DNA of 64,000 bases from Sophora flavescens (GCA_030762895.1 CM061064.1:133369402-133433401); one strand, 5' to 3'; shown: positions 44,191 through 54,937, counted from the stretch's first letter. Made by a program: numbers and translations. The notes: generated by a model not told the origin, from the sequence alone.

Positions 44191-44923
44191 CACAGGACTG
44201 AGCAGAACCCATCAAATGTCTGATACCCAGTAACAAGAGCTGAAATCCGAGGTGTCTGAGAAAAGATGGATGTGGTTGTGTATCTTCTCCACAAGATTCT
44301 TGACAATATGAATTGATTAAACAAGTTTTTCAGTGATGTTTTAATATCTTTTGAACTTATATCTTTTGGTTATTCTGATTAAGTTTTCTGAACTTATTTT
44401 GGTTGAGCATTTTGGACTCAAGATGATATTTATAGTCTGATTAATTAATTTGTAATTTATTTGGTATATGCTCTAATTTTGATATATTGATATGATGCTC
44501 TGATATCTTTAAATATTTAATATCTCTATGTTTTCTATCTCGTCTCTAATAGAAAAACCATTTTCAATAAGAGTACCAAAGTATCTCCCTGAATACCAAA
44601 GTACTTACCTTTTTTATAATACCTAAAAGGGGAGAAGAATAAAATAAAAATTGATTTTATAAGAACAAAAGCATAAGAGAAAGTCTGTTTAAGAGAAAAT
44701 AGAAGTAAGTAGTAAGTCATAATACTTTTGAAGAATAACATAAGTTTAGGGGGAGACTCTAAACGCTCTTAAAAAGAATAAAAGTAACGAAAAAATCGCT
44801 TCTATGTCTCTGTTGTCTTTTAAATTAATATGTTGATATCTTATCTGCAATATCTTCTGTATATTTTCTTATGTTCAATATAAAATCATATGAAATGTTT
44901 GTCATCATCAAAAGGGGGTAGTA
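44191..44923 (+). other. Element K 3' untranslated region
   Basis: AT-rich and without a gene. It ends in the polypurine stretch AAAAGGGGGTAG (about 44911-44922) next to the LTR. Confidence 0.55.
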
Positions 44924-46827
44924 TGTTATGTCACAAAGCGTCTGACTCATACTCTAGTTAGCTCGTGTGTGTTTTATTGAACCCAAAAAGTAAGTAAATT
45001 GTTTTAATTGAACTGTATGAATATTGCTAACTATCTACTTGAGATGTGCAGAAAGAGAAAACCATCTTATCAGATCAACTCAACTAAAGGATCAAAGCAT
45101 AATGTATGCGTGTGTTCTTTGGATGTTGAATACACAATGAAGAAGTAATGCGTCTAAGGAGAGATTCAAGTTGTGACGCTCTAAGACCAATATCATATCC
45201 CAGACTCCTTGTTCATGAAGAAAGCAACTAGAAGCAAGAAGACAAAGTTGTTACTGAATCAAGCATCTAGCATGTTCAATATTGAAAGATAAAGATAGTG
45301 CATCATCTAATCAATCAGTTGTTCATAAGAAGACTATGCCAAGATTGAAGAATGATCTACTCAAGATTTCCATTTTGTCTCTCCTCCGTTTGAAAGAAAG
45401 AAGATCAAGAAGTTATCTAAAACTATACACTGATCAAATATTATTCGAAGCAACAAAAGAGTACAAACACAATCTTCTGAACAAAGTTGAAAGAACATAT
45501 ATAGATCAAGTTTACAACTAAATCTATCTAAGAAGACTCACATCAAGAAGTGTCTGATTATTCATGATGTGTCTGGACCTCTGACAGAATCAATAACTAC
45601 ATTCATGTCCGAATTTCTCAACGGACTAGAAGGAAATTCAAGTTTATATCTTCAGCATTGAAGAAGTAAAGCATTAAAGTATGAAGTTACATTTTCTCTC
45701 TCGTGGCTGAAGCAACATTCAAAAAGAGAAAATACTTTCTGAAGAAATTGCTTGGAATCTGAATGAAAGTATTTTAATTAAATAAAAGAATTAATTAATT
45801 CAAAGGAGTATATTAATTTATTCCTTATCTTCTATCGAGAACAAAAATAAGAATAGACAAAGGGCAATGCTACAAAATTTCTCTTATGCGATAAAGGGAA
45901 AAGCTCCTTTATCTGAGCTTTTCTAAGTGTTGCACAAATGAGGAAAGAAACGTTGCCCGAATCAAAGAAAGCATGTATGCTATGCTCTGTAGTCAACAAA
46001 GGACTTCCAATGTTCTCAAGCATTAAATGTCAAGTCAGAACGGCTATTATCCAAAGGTTAAAGAATAAGCCCTTTGATTATGTCTCAACGGATCTATTGT
46101 GATCAAGTATAAATTGAAGATGTCGAAGACATGAAGAAAAAGATGAGAACACAAAGAGAGTTGAACATCTAGCAAATAAAAATATACAACATACTCTAAA
46201 ATCATTCTTTTACAAAGAAAAGTATTCATACTGAGAATACAACAAAGCTGAAAGCTCTTATCACACCCATCATCGTCTCTCAAATTACAAATCATCTAGA
46301 GAAGAACTCATCTACAACTCACCAGTTCTAAAATTCATATTCACTCGTGAAGTGTTACTTGGTTGAATTGCTATTGTAATACTGAAGTTGTGCTTCAAAC
46401 AAACTCTCAATCTCGCTAAGCCTGGAGAGGCTTGTTTCAAGAATACTTGTTGAGCCTGAAGAGGCTAGGTGTGAAATAATACTTGTGTTTTAGCCTGGAG
46501 AGGCTAGGTGTGAAAATAATACTCGTCTATGACCTTGATGAGATCTAGTGTTAAAACTCGGTAAAGGCAAGGACTGGATGTAGCCTAAAGGTTGTGGGTG
46601 AACCAGGATAAATCTCTTAGTACTCTCTTCCTTAAATTCTTTACTTTATCTTTAAGTTCTTTATCTGTGTAACTAACTGGGGAGTGTTAGTAGTTGTTAT
46701 TCAGTTTGCTGAAACATGCGTCTATCACAAAGCGTCTTATCTTCACTGGATTTTGTTTTGTGCTTGAAAACTCTGATTCATGAAAACACTATTCTACCCC
46801 CTTCTAGTGTTGTTTTGTTCCATTTCA
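44924..46827 (+). repeat. Element K 3' LTR (SIRE-like)
   Basis: About 1.9 kb, starting TGTTATGTCACAAAGCG after the PPT. It ends near TTGTTCCATTTCA in sequence that resembles SIRE LTR ends (CTGGGGAGTGTTAGTAGTTG, CCCCCTTCTAGTGTTG). TCACAAAGCGTCT occurs both at the start (44931) and near the end (46724). Three small hairpins with AGCCT/AGGCT stems lie at 46419-46510. The right boundary is placed at the last CA and could be off by a few bases. Confidence 0.6.
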
Positions 46828-47479
46828 CGATCCTCGTAAAGAAAAGAGGCTTCCCCTTCATGTTGTGCGGCATGAACTGCTTAGAAAGCTTCATCGGCAA
46901 GAAAAAGTCATTGACGCGCAAGTTCGGTAGAGATGGAAACCTCCACCAAGGGCGATCCCACCTTTCAAGTGTCTCACACTTCCACCAGCCAATCCTCTCA
47001 AACCGACCATCAGGAGCGTCACAATGAAAGGACCCGAACCCCGACCTGAGAGACAATAAGCAACACTTGAAACCTTCCAAGGAGACTTGCCTCATCCCAA
47101 GATGAGCCTATAAATTATCCTTTCTCCAAAAGGGTCATGCACACCCGCATCCCGACGGACCTTCGACAATCGACCAACCTAGAGATGTCCAACGGGACCT
47201 CGGACCCGAAGGACCACGTTGACACATTCTCAATAGGAATGTTGTTCCATGGCATGCATGAGCATCTCATGTGTCGGGCCTTCCCTCTAACTCTCAAGAA
47301 AGCGGTCTTATGATGGTTCACCTCCCCCCCACCCCCACCAGAGGAGCCACGAAGAAGGAGACGAAGAAGAACACAAGCCAACATCATCAAACCTGAAGAT
47401 TAGCATTTGGGCCACTCTAGGACAAGCCCAACGTCAAGAATATATATTTGAGATTGTGTTTTGGACCTCTCTAAGAACA
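46828..47479 (+). pseudogene. Ogre/Tat-like gag fragment and LTR end (element M, first copy)
   Basis: A Gag core is recognisable: RIPTDLRQSTNLEMSNGTSD, then PKDHVDTFSIGMLFHGMHEH and MCRAFPLTLKKAVL, typical of Ogre/Tat Gag (usually YDGTTDPxDHI...MCRAFPxTLxGxA). A C-rich stretch near 47320 follows. From about 47400 the sequence looks like the end of a Tat LTR, finishing TAAGAACA. The order gag then LTR end is not natural, so this is a rearranged duplicate. Confidence 0.6.
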
Positions 47480-48098
47480 TTAGCATTGTCTGTGGGAAGA
47501 GGTAAACTCCTACTCTCACCCAACATGGTAACCACAACGAGACGCATCGCTTCAGAGAAATACAGAGTATATGGGGCTGAAACTACTCTCACCCCTTACG
47601 AACTTCAAAGAGCAACGGAGCCAGAAAATCTGGCTCAGTCAGAGAGTCTAGGAAGTAGAACACATTCATTAATCCTCGTACAAAGAAGAGGTCTCCCCCC
47701 TTCCAGTTGCGCAACATGAACTGCTTAGAAAACTTATCCGACAAGAAAAAGTCATTGCGGCGCACGTTCGACGACTTCAGACACTACAGATGGAAACCTC
47801 CACCGAGGGTGATCCCACCACTCTTTTCACACCACAACTAGTCAATCCTCTTAAACCAACCATTAGGAGAGTCACTGTGAAAGGACAAGAACCGCAACCT
47901 GGGAGATAATAAGCAACACTCAAAAACTTTCACCAAAAGGGTCATGCACAGCCGCGTCCCAGCGGACCTTCGACAACCGACCAACCTAGAGATGTACGAT
48001 GGAACCTCGGACCCGAAGGACCACGTTGACACCTTCTCAACAGGAATGTTGTTCCATGGCATGCACGAGCATCTCATGTGTCGGGCCTTCCTCCTAAC
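47480..48098 (+). pseudogene. Ogre/Tat-like PBS and gag fragment (element M, second copy)
   Basis: TTAGCATTGTCTGTGGGAA (47480-47498) resembles the Tat-type PBS TTGGCGCCGTCTGTGGGAA. Gag starts at ATG 47525 (MVTTTRRIASEKYRVYG). After stops and frameshifts it reads PADLRQPTNLEMYDGTSD, then PKDHVDTFSTGMLFHGMHEH and MCRAF. It is cut by element L. The 3' half duplicates 46828-47290. Confidence 0.6.
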
Positions 48099-48705
48099 TA
48101 TAACCCCCATTTTCTGGATTCTAGTTTAAGGAAAGGATTAGGCATATTTAAGGGCTTTATATTATTCCTTAGGTGTTGATGAGCTTATGTTTCAAAATTG
48201 AGGTCAATCAAACTTCAAAAGAAACATGCGGATTAGGGTTTACTGATTTGGCTGGTCAGCATGGTCCACACTCAAGCATGAGAAAAGTCACGCTTGAGCG
48301 TGAGGCGTGCTGAGAGAATTGACATGTGACTGGCTGAACGACATGTGGACGAGGTGTGGAGAGGCAGACGGCCACGCTCAAGCGAAGGCACGCTTGAGCG
48401 TGGGAATTCTTGCACTCGAGCTTGAGCAGTGCTGAAAGGTGCCCTTGGTTCTTCTTAAACGTAAAACTTGGAGATAAAATCATATATTTCGAAGACAAAA
48501 CTGAGAGCTCGTGATAGAGAGATAAGAGAGAGGTTAGAGAGAGAAAGTGAGGCCGAGGAAGATCTGTTTGTCTGATCGGGAATCCGACTTCGATTCTATG
48601 ATCAGGACAATGAGTACTACGAGTATCGACTATCGATTCTTCGATACGACCTAGGTAATGCTTGAATCCTAATGCGTCGACACGTCGTCTATGTCGTTTA
48701 CTTAT
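48099..48705 (+). repeat. Element L 5' LTR, first part
   Basis: The start is inferred by comparing the M duplicates: copy one continues CTCAAGAAAG where this copy changes to TATAACCCCC. It contains CACGCTTGAGCGTG dyads (48268-48432) and an AT-rich box, TATATTT, at 48483-48489. It is cut by H at 48706. Confidence 0.65.
48268..48432 (+). repeat. CACGCTTGAGCGTG inverted-word cluster (L LTR)
   Basis: CACTCAAGCATGAG, about 7 bp, then CACGCTTGAGCGTG (48289-48302). CACGCTCAAGCG (48373-48384) pairs perfectly with CGCTTGAGCGTG (48391-48402) over a 6-nt loop. GCACT/AGTGC closes a third at 48412-48432. The cluster sits about 50 bp before the TATA-like box. Confidence 0.75.
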
Positions 48706-49701
48706 TGATGACAACCAAATGGCGAGGTTGCCTTTGATGATCTTTTTGGTTGAATTTTACCAATTACAGATCCAAGTCAGAATTGAGTTGTATCATAAAA
48801 GGAAGAAAATATGAAAATGGTGAAGATTAGAGATGGTGATGGCGCCACAAACTAGAGAGTTTGATAAGCCAAGTGAGGTTCGCCACAAGAATCGTGGATT
48901 CTTGATAAGAACAAGGTGGCTCAACCAAGAACCAAAGAGAGACAATTCCCTCACAAATGGATTTCAATCCAAATTCAACATCCAAGTTATTATTCAACAT
49001 GAAAATGGAGTGTACAAATAGAGTATTAGGCTGCCAACTTTTTGGCTTCCAAAAGAGATCATAACCCCAACAATAATGAGCCTAATCATGTCACTAAATG
49101 ACTCACTAATTCCCTCCTTAACTCAGCCTCTAATGGGGAGTTTATTATTCTCTCGTAACCATCATTATGTGGCTGCCACACTTTACTTCTCATATTAAAA
49201 AGTGTAACTCCCACATAATTAACAAAACAATAAACAAGCTAATAACTTATAGGAGTTACTATTGGCATGCAAACCAAAGATTCCTCCTACTAAGCTCCCA
49301 AATTCGTGTACAACATGGACTTAAGCGGGCTTGACCCATTTGCAACACTTAGCCAATTTGGACACACACACATAACCCATTACACTTATTGAATTAAAAT
49401 AAAACAACTAAGTGGACTCATAACTAGAGCACGCCCCATTTGAAAATGATCATGGGTCTTCTAGTTGAATGAGATAGGTCATCAATTGGGGCTCCATTCC
49501 ATTTGGTCTCATTCTTGGGCTTGCTTCTATCAAAGTAGCCCCCATGTAATTAAGAGCTTGTTGGGCTTTCTTGTGTCTAACTTTTGTCATGGGCCCACCA
49601 AGTCCTTGATTTGATTCTTGATCCATGGTCTTCATTGGGCTCATACCATTCTTGTTGGAAATTGGACTTACCCCCCCCCCCCCCCCCCATGGCTCATATC
49701 A
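48706..49701 (-). repeat. Element H 3' LTR (left copy)
   Basis: This is 996 bp, TGATGACAACC to CTCATATCA. It holds a long C run at about 49673-49688, close to the terminus. Confidence 0.92.
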
Positions 49702-50531
49702 TACCCTCCTTCTTTAAGAAAATTCGTCCTCGAATTTATAGCTTCAATCCCAAGCATGTTATCGAATCTTGTGTTAAGATGTTCATACTTTTGGGTAACC
49801 ATGCAAGCTCCCAAGCCATGGAGTAACTCCCTTGGGTTGAACTCTTCCATTACACCGGTTGTATCAAACTTAAGTTCATAATATATTTCAATAGGAGGTA
49901 AAGCATGAGTAGGTGCTTTATTGAGACTTTTGGAATCCTTGAAAGTTTCCCAACCATGGGGTACTTCCTTTGGGATGAAATCTCCAAATTTCTGCAAAAG
50001 AGTTACAACACCACTAGGCAAAGAGAGATCATTAGAAGCATTGGAAATTAAACAAAGGTCCTTGCAATAAATTATGCATTGGGGCTGTCTTGAAATCAAA
50101 GCCAGCTCTTTCTCCTCACTTTTTGTTGCCAAAGAACTCTCTTTTTGCTCACTATTTTCCTCACTATTTTTCTCTTGCTCATCATTCTTCTTTTCACTCT
50201 CCTTTTCTCTTTCCTCTTGATTATCACTCTTCTTTTCACTCTCTTTTTCTTTTTCCATTTGATCATCACTTTTCTTTTCACCCTCTTTTGCTTTTGCCTC
50301 ATTCTCTTGTTTTGCTTTCTCTCTTTTCTGTTTCTTGTTGGAGTCTTCCACCAACTTCTTCACATGATCTTCAAAACTTTCCATTTGTCTTTTCATTCTT
50401 TCCTCTTTTCTCAACCTCTTTTGTTCGTTCTCTCTCATCCTCTTGTCACGCCTCTCATGCATTTGCCGGATCCACTCTTCAACCTCTTTCCTATGTTCTT
50501 GCACATAGTCGAAATTTTCAAATCGCAACAT
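49668..50531 (-). CDS. Collapsed polyprotein ORF of element H
   Basis: 287 codons from ATG at 50531 (upstream frame opens only with TTG), ending inside the LTR. Residues 1-60 are charged and helical (HRKEVEEWIRQMHERRDKRM). About 60-150 is a Lys/Glu repeat region of the type EKESEKKSDNQ, a likely coiled coil. Then TLLQKFGDFIPKEVPHG resembles the conserved segment just before RT (FPxELPHGLPP). REL LHGLGACM-type sequence is shared with G. The end, INSRTNFLKEGGYD, is the usual pol terminus. RT, RNase H and integrase cores are gone, yet the frame is open. Function unknown. Confidence 0.6.
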   Translation of the reverse strand: MLRFENFDYVQEHRKEVEEWIRQMHERRDKRMRENEQKRLRKEERMKRQMESFEDHVKKLVEDSNKKQKREKAKQENEAKAKEGEKKSDDQMEKEKESEKKSDNQEEREKESEKKNDEQEKNSEENSEQKESSLATKSEEKELALISRQPQCIIYCKDLCLISNASNDLSLPSGVVTLLQKFGDFIPKEVPHGWETFKDSKSLNKAPTHALPPIEIYYELKFDTTGVMEEFNPRELLHGLGACMVTQKYEHLNTRFDNMLGIEAINSRTNFLKEGGYDMSHGGGGGG

Positions 50532-50594
50532 AGCAAAAAGAAGAAAAGGAGAAAGTAGAAGAAGAACAAAACTCAAAATTCAACCAAAGCCTGA

Positions 50595-50606
50595 GCTTTG
50601 ATACCA
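50595..50606 (-). other. Element H primer-binding site (initiator tRNA-Met type)
   Basis: The minus strand reads TGGTATCAAAGC, identical to G, 2 bp from the 5' LTR. Confidence 0.82.
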
Positions 50607-50608
50607 CT

Positions 50609-51593
50609 TGATGACAACCAAATGGCGAGGTTGCCTTTGATGATCTTTTTGGTTGAATTTTACCAATTACAGATCCAAGTCAGAATTGAGTTGTATCATA
50701 AAAGGAAGAAAATATGAAAATGGTGAAGATTAGAGATGGTGATGGCGCCACAAACTAGAGAGTTTGATAAGCCAAGTGAGGTTCGCCACAAGAATCGTGG
50801 ATTCTTGATAAGAACAAGGTGGCTCAACCAAGAACCAAAGAGAGACAATTCCCTCACAAATGGATTTCAATCCAAATTCAACATCCAAGTTATTATTCAA
50901 CATGAAAATGGAGTGTACAAATAGAGTATTAGGCTGCCAACTTTTTGGCTTCCAAAAGAGATCATAACCCCAACAATAATGAGCCTAATCATGTCACTAA
51001 ATGACTCACTAATTCCCTCCTTAACTCAGCCTCTAATGGGGAGTTTATTATTCTCTCGTAACCATCATTATGTGGCTGCCACACTTTACTTCTCATATTA
51101 AAAAGTGTAACTCCCACATAATTAACAAAACAATAAACAAGCTAATAACTTATAGGAGTTACTATTGGCATGCAAACCAAAGATTCCTCCTACTAAGCTC
51201 CCAAATTCGTGTACAACATGGACTTAAGCGGGCTTGACCCATTTGCAACACTTAGCCAATTTGGACACACACACATAACCCATTACACTTATTGAATTAA
51301 AATAAAACAACTAAGTGGACTCATAACTAGAGCACGCCCCATTTGAAAATGATCATGGGTCTTCTAGTTGAATGAGATAGGTCATCAATTGGGGCTCCAT
51401 TCCATTTGGTCTCATTCTTGGGCTTGCTTCTATCAAAGTAGCCCCCATGTAATTAAGAGCTTGTTGGGCTTTCTTGTGTCTAACTTTTGTCATGGGCCCA
51501 CCAAGTCCTTGATTTGATTCTTGATCCATGGTCTTCATTGGGCTCATACCATTCTTGTTGGAAATTGGACTTGCCCCCCCATGGCTCATATCA
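50609..51593 (-). repeat. Element H 5' LTR (right copy)
   Basis: This is 985 bp, matching the left copy except at the C run. Followed by TSD CTTAT. Confidence 0.92.
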
Positions 51594-51598
51594 CTTAT

Positions 51599-53510
51599 TT
51601 TTCAATTCTTGCTCCAATTCTAGCTTTGCTTGGAAAACTATTCCATGATTAGGATTTGTGACATTGTTGGGACTCTGTCCATGTGTTAGGGCAAATTTCG
51701 GAGCACCGGGGAGCCTATTGGGACATGTGGCAACAACCTAGAGGGAGAGAGAAGCATGTGTCATGAGGTTCGAGACGCCATTACAAGTGTACACAAGGTG
51801 GGGAAAGAACCACTGTCGTTAGGTAGGCAGTAGTAGTTTAGAATACGATAATATGCGTAGGGGATCCTAAACCCTACTAGAGGTTGTGTAACCAACAACA
51901 CTTAAACCACAGTGGTGGCTACAACGAAATAGTGCCGATGGGGGTTTAAGCATTGTGGGTTTAGCAACAATAGGTTGATTTAATGTTGATTGAGGTTGTA
52001 TGTCTAGCATGATTATGTTTATTGGTATAATATGCTTGATGACATTCTTTCTATGTTGTTGATAATATGCTTGATGTTGCTAGTATGTTTGAAGGGTTAT
52101 CTGCTAACATGCTTAGTGTTGCTGTATATATGTTTATGATATTATATGATTGTATGCTTGAGATGATAACATGCTCTGTCTATTCCATATGATAACTAAT
52201 ATGAGTATGAGATGGCATGAGATTGATGACATGTACTGTGATGGTATGTTAAGCTTCTTGTAAGATTAGAGTTAGGAGACGATTGTTGTTGATTGGGCGA
52301 TGTATGATATGAGTGAAATTGGTAGTATGTGTGAATAGTACCTCATCAGATGGATTAGTTGATGCGAGCTGGACTGAGTTATGGAACACTCTGAATTGTA
52401 GAGAGTGTTGATCTGTACCAAACCTACGATAGGTGGTTGACGTACTAAGTCATAGGTTGTAAGAGAGATGAGCCAGTGAGATTGTTTGTATTTCGCCACC
52501 GCCTGGATTAGAACAGACGATCATCCTGATCTGCTGGGGATGGATCGAGATAGAGGACAAGTATCCTGAAATGTTGGGGATACGTCGTGATAGTACACAA
52601 CCATCCTGAAATGCTGGGGATGGATCGAGACAGCGGACGAGCATCCTGATCTGCTGCGGATGTGTCGTGACGAGTATCCTGAAATGTTGGGGATACATCG
52701 TGGGTAGCGGATGATCATCCTGAAATGCTTGGGATGGATCGAGAAGGTGAAAGAGCATCCTGGTCTGCTGGGGATGGGTTGTGACGAGTATCCTGTTCTG
52801 TCGGGGATACGTCATGGTAGTGGGAGAACATCCTGATTTGCTGGGGATGTGCGACATGGTGGTGAATGATACAACTTGATCTTGTCAAGGATGCATCATG
52901 GTGACTGCATCTTCTTGTACGTTTAGCTGTATGAGCAAGAGTGATCCTGATTGGCATAAGAGATTGGGGATGATTGTTACGTGTGACTCGCATGATGGTT
53001 GTGCGTGCTATGTTTGTCTATGTGCTGTCATTGTATTTTATTCTTCTTCTATATCCCATTTTGTAATGACTGGTGTAGATTCTTATCCCTTATTTCTGTG
53101 TTATTATATTTATTGTTTTGGAAGATAAGACTCCAACAAAGATTCCTCTTTTGGAAAGAGAGATGCATCGCAGAAGTGAACAAACTTGGGAGCGGCAGGA
53201 AACACTCAGCGGAGGCAGTCTGAGCAGTAGTGGAGTCCTTGTTCCTACTACTAGTGTAGGTGGGAATGTTAAACTAGTCCTTTAGTATATGTCCAGTGAG
53301 TCTTTTATATTTTAATGTATTTTCATGAGAGGTACCAGCTAGGCCAAGTCGTTGGATTTTATATGTACCTTCGCTACCTTCCGTACTCTGATGTGTTGTA
53401 TTTACTGTTGTAAATGAAAATATATACTTTATATTTTGAAGTTTTTAATCTATGTTTATGATATTAAGGTTAAGTGTTTCATTCCATATGACACTCAGAA
53501 GGGTGTTACA
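51599..53510 (+). repeat. Element L 5' LTR, remainder
   Basis: This continues from 48705 across H and ends GGGTGTTACA. The combined LTR is about 2.52 kb. It holds the covarying hairpin array at 52522-52849 and has no coding capacity. Confidence 0.72.
52522..52849 (+). repeat. Nine-unit hairpin array with covarying stems (L LTR)
   Basis: Six units have stem CATCC/GGATG (52522, 52602, 52642, 52716, 52756, 52829). Three have GTATCC/GGATAC (52561, 52674, 52788). All loops are 11 nt of the type TGATCTGCTGG or TGAAATGTTGG. C-G and T-A closing pairs are never mixed in one unit, so both arms change together. Spacing is 30-45 bp. Confidence 0.9.
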
Positions 53511-53515
53511 TTTAG

Positions 53516-53527
53516 TGGCATCAAAGC
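53516..53527 (+). other. Element L primer-binding site (decayed initiator-Met type)
   Basis: TGGCATCAAAGC, two changes from TGGTATCAGAGC, 5 bp after the LTR end. The same spacing is seen in C. Confidence 0.75.
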
Positions 53528-53739
53528 AGTTCGGTCCTAACCGAACTGTGGAGTCTTTAAGAGTGTCAGAACTGGCCATATTTTGTCGACTCTACAAGAG
53601 AGGTCGACCGTGTCTAGATGAGTAGAATGGTTTGTTTGACTGATTGTGTGTTGTATATATGTATAATAAGTAGATATACATAAATATATTGCTTATTATG
53701 TTTTGAACTCGATCTAACGGTTGCTATTTACAGGAATCG

Positions 53740-54937
53740 ATGGCTCGAGGCAACGAAAGAAGGGGTAGAGCTAGGTTTGGACCCACAACCACACATAGGC
53801 ACTATGTCGGTGATGCCTCAATAAATAGAAGGGGTAGTGAGACTACCTAAGAAATGAGGATCATGAGGGATTTAGCTACCGCAATGCTGCAACAAACATA
53901 AAAGAATGCCCAATTCATGCAAAGACATGAAGAGAGGGAGGAAAGGCAACGAAAATGGAATATCGTTCGAGAGGAAGAAAATTTGGACAGCGGTCTGAAC
54001 GCCTTCATGAAAGGAAATCCACCCCAATTCCATGGTGAGTACGATCTTGAGGCAGTAGAGAAATGGTTGCAGGAAGTGGAGAAGGTGTTTGTAGCTATGC
54101 ACTGTAGAGAAGAGAGGAAAGTCACTTATGCTGGTTTTATGCTGGATGGAGCAGCAGAATCCTGGTGGAGAAATAAACTGAGACTGTTGGAAGCCGAAGG
54201 ACAAGCGATAAATTAGGAGTTATTCCAAGAGTGTTTCTTGGAGAAGTACTTTCCCAAGAGCGTCATACATGAAAAGGAAAAAGAGTGCATGAGTCTGAAG
54301 CAAGGAAACATGTCTGTCGGGGAATTTGCTATCAGATTTGAAGATTTGTTAAAATTTTCTCTGTTTTACTAAGTCCATCCGGACGAAGAGTGGGTCTGTA
54401 GGCAATTTGAAGATGGGTTAAGGTCTTAGTTCAAGCGGGCGAGGCTGCCATTCGAAATTCATTAGTTCCCAGCTTTGGTAGAGAAATGCACAGTATTAGA
54501 AGGTCATGATCGTGGTAGAACAATTCAATAAGGGGATGGTGGACCGATCCACAACAATGATAATTATGGTAACAATGACAAGGGAGATGAATCTCAAACA
54601 AGGTGAAGACCCCTGTGAACACCCTAGGCAAAACACTACTCCTATTGATAAAGGAGCATCACCACAACAATGACCCCACTGATGTTTTCGATGCGGAGGA
54701 CTGCATCAGGTTAAGGATTGCTCAGTGATGGACAATCGCCAGTGTTTCCAATGTGGCAAGATGGGTCACATATATCGGGATTGCACACAAAAAGTGAAGC
54801 CCATTATTGCTGGACGTAGGATAAGTGGAGCCAGTGGGAGGCCACAAACAGTGAGAACGCAGGGGGCAAGATCTCAGACCAGGGGGAGAGTTTTTGCTTT
54901 GAAGGGAACTAAATTCTCTCAATTTTCCAAGCAGACA
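53740..54937 (+). pseudogene. gag: Element L gag, broken
   Basis: Begins MARGNERRGRARFG. The core reads MKGNPPQFHGEYDLEAVEKW, then VFVAMHCREERKVTYAGFML and AAESWWRNK, then FLEKYFPKSV and ECMSLKQGNMSVGEFAIRFE, a typical chromovirus Gag. In-frame stops occur near 53848, 53899, 54214, 54370 and later. A zinc knuckle CFQCGKMGHIYRDC is intact at about 54743-54784. The Gag of J shares the layout, so L and J are related lineages. Confidence 0.8.

Larger units (their letters stand above)
41584..44923 (+). mobile_element. Element K (SIRE/Maximus-like Copia), 3' internal region
   Basis: This is the 3' internal part of a Copia element, ending in GTCATCATCAAAAGGGGG, the usual SIRE-type polypurine region, before the LTR at 44924. 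It carries long frames in the position where SIRE elements have an env-like ORF. The 5' part, including gag and pol, is left of the window. It is interrupted by E and by solo LTR I. Confidence 0.6.
48706..51593 (-). mobile_element. Element H: small non-autonomous relative of G, recently inserted
   Basis: LTRs 48706-49701 and 50609-51593 with a perfect TSD CTTAT (48701-48705 and 51594-51598). The internal region is only 907 bp. The PBS is at 50595-50606 and the PPT at 49702-49714. By eye the LTRs are identical apart from a C run (about 18 against 7) and a few bases beside it, so the insertion is young. One ORF fills the internal region. Confidence 0.92.

Noticed and set aside
50090..50558. Two overlapping Ser/Phe-rich frames on the plus strand
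   Set aside because: Shadows of the Lys/Glu-rich H ORF on the other strand.
51599..53510. Unique host intergenic DNA between H and the L gag
   Set aside because: It ends in GGGTGTTACA followed by a Met-type PBS and continues 48099-48705, so it is LTR.
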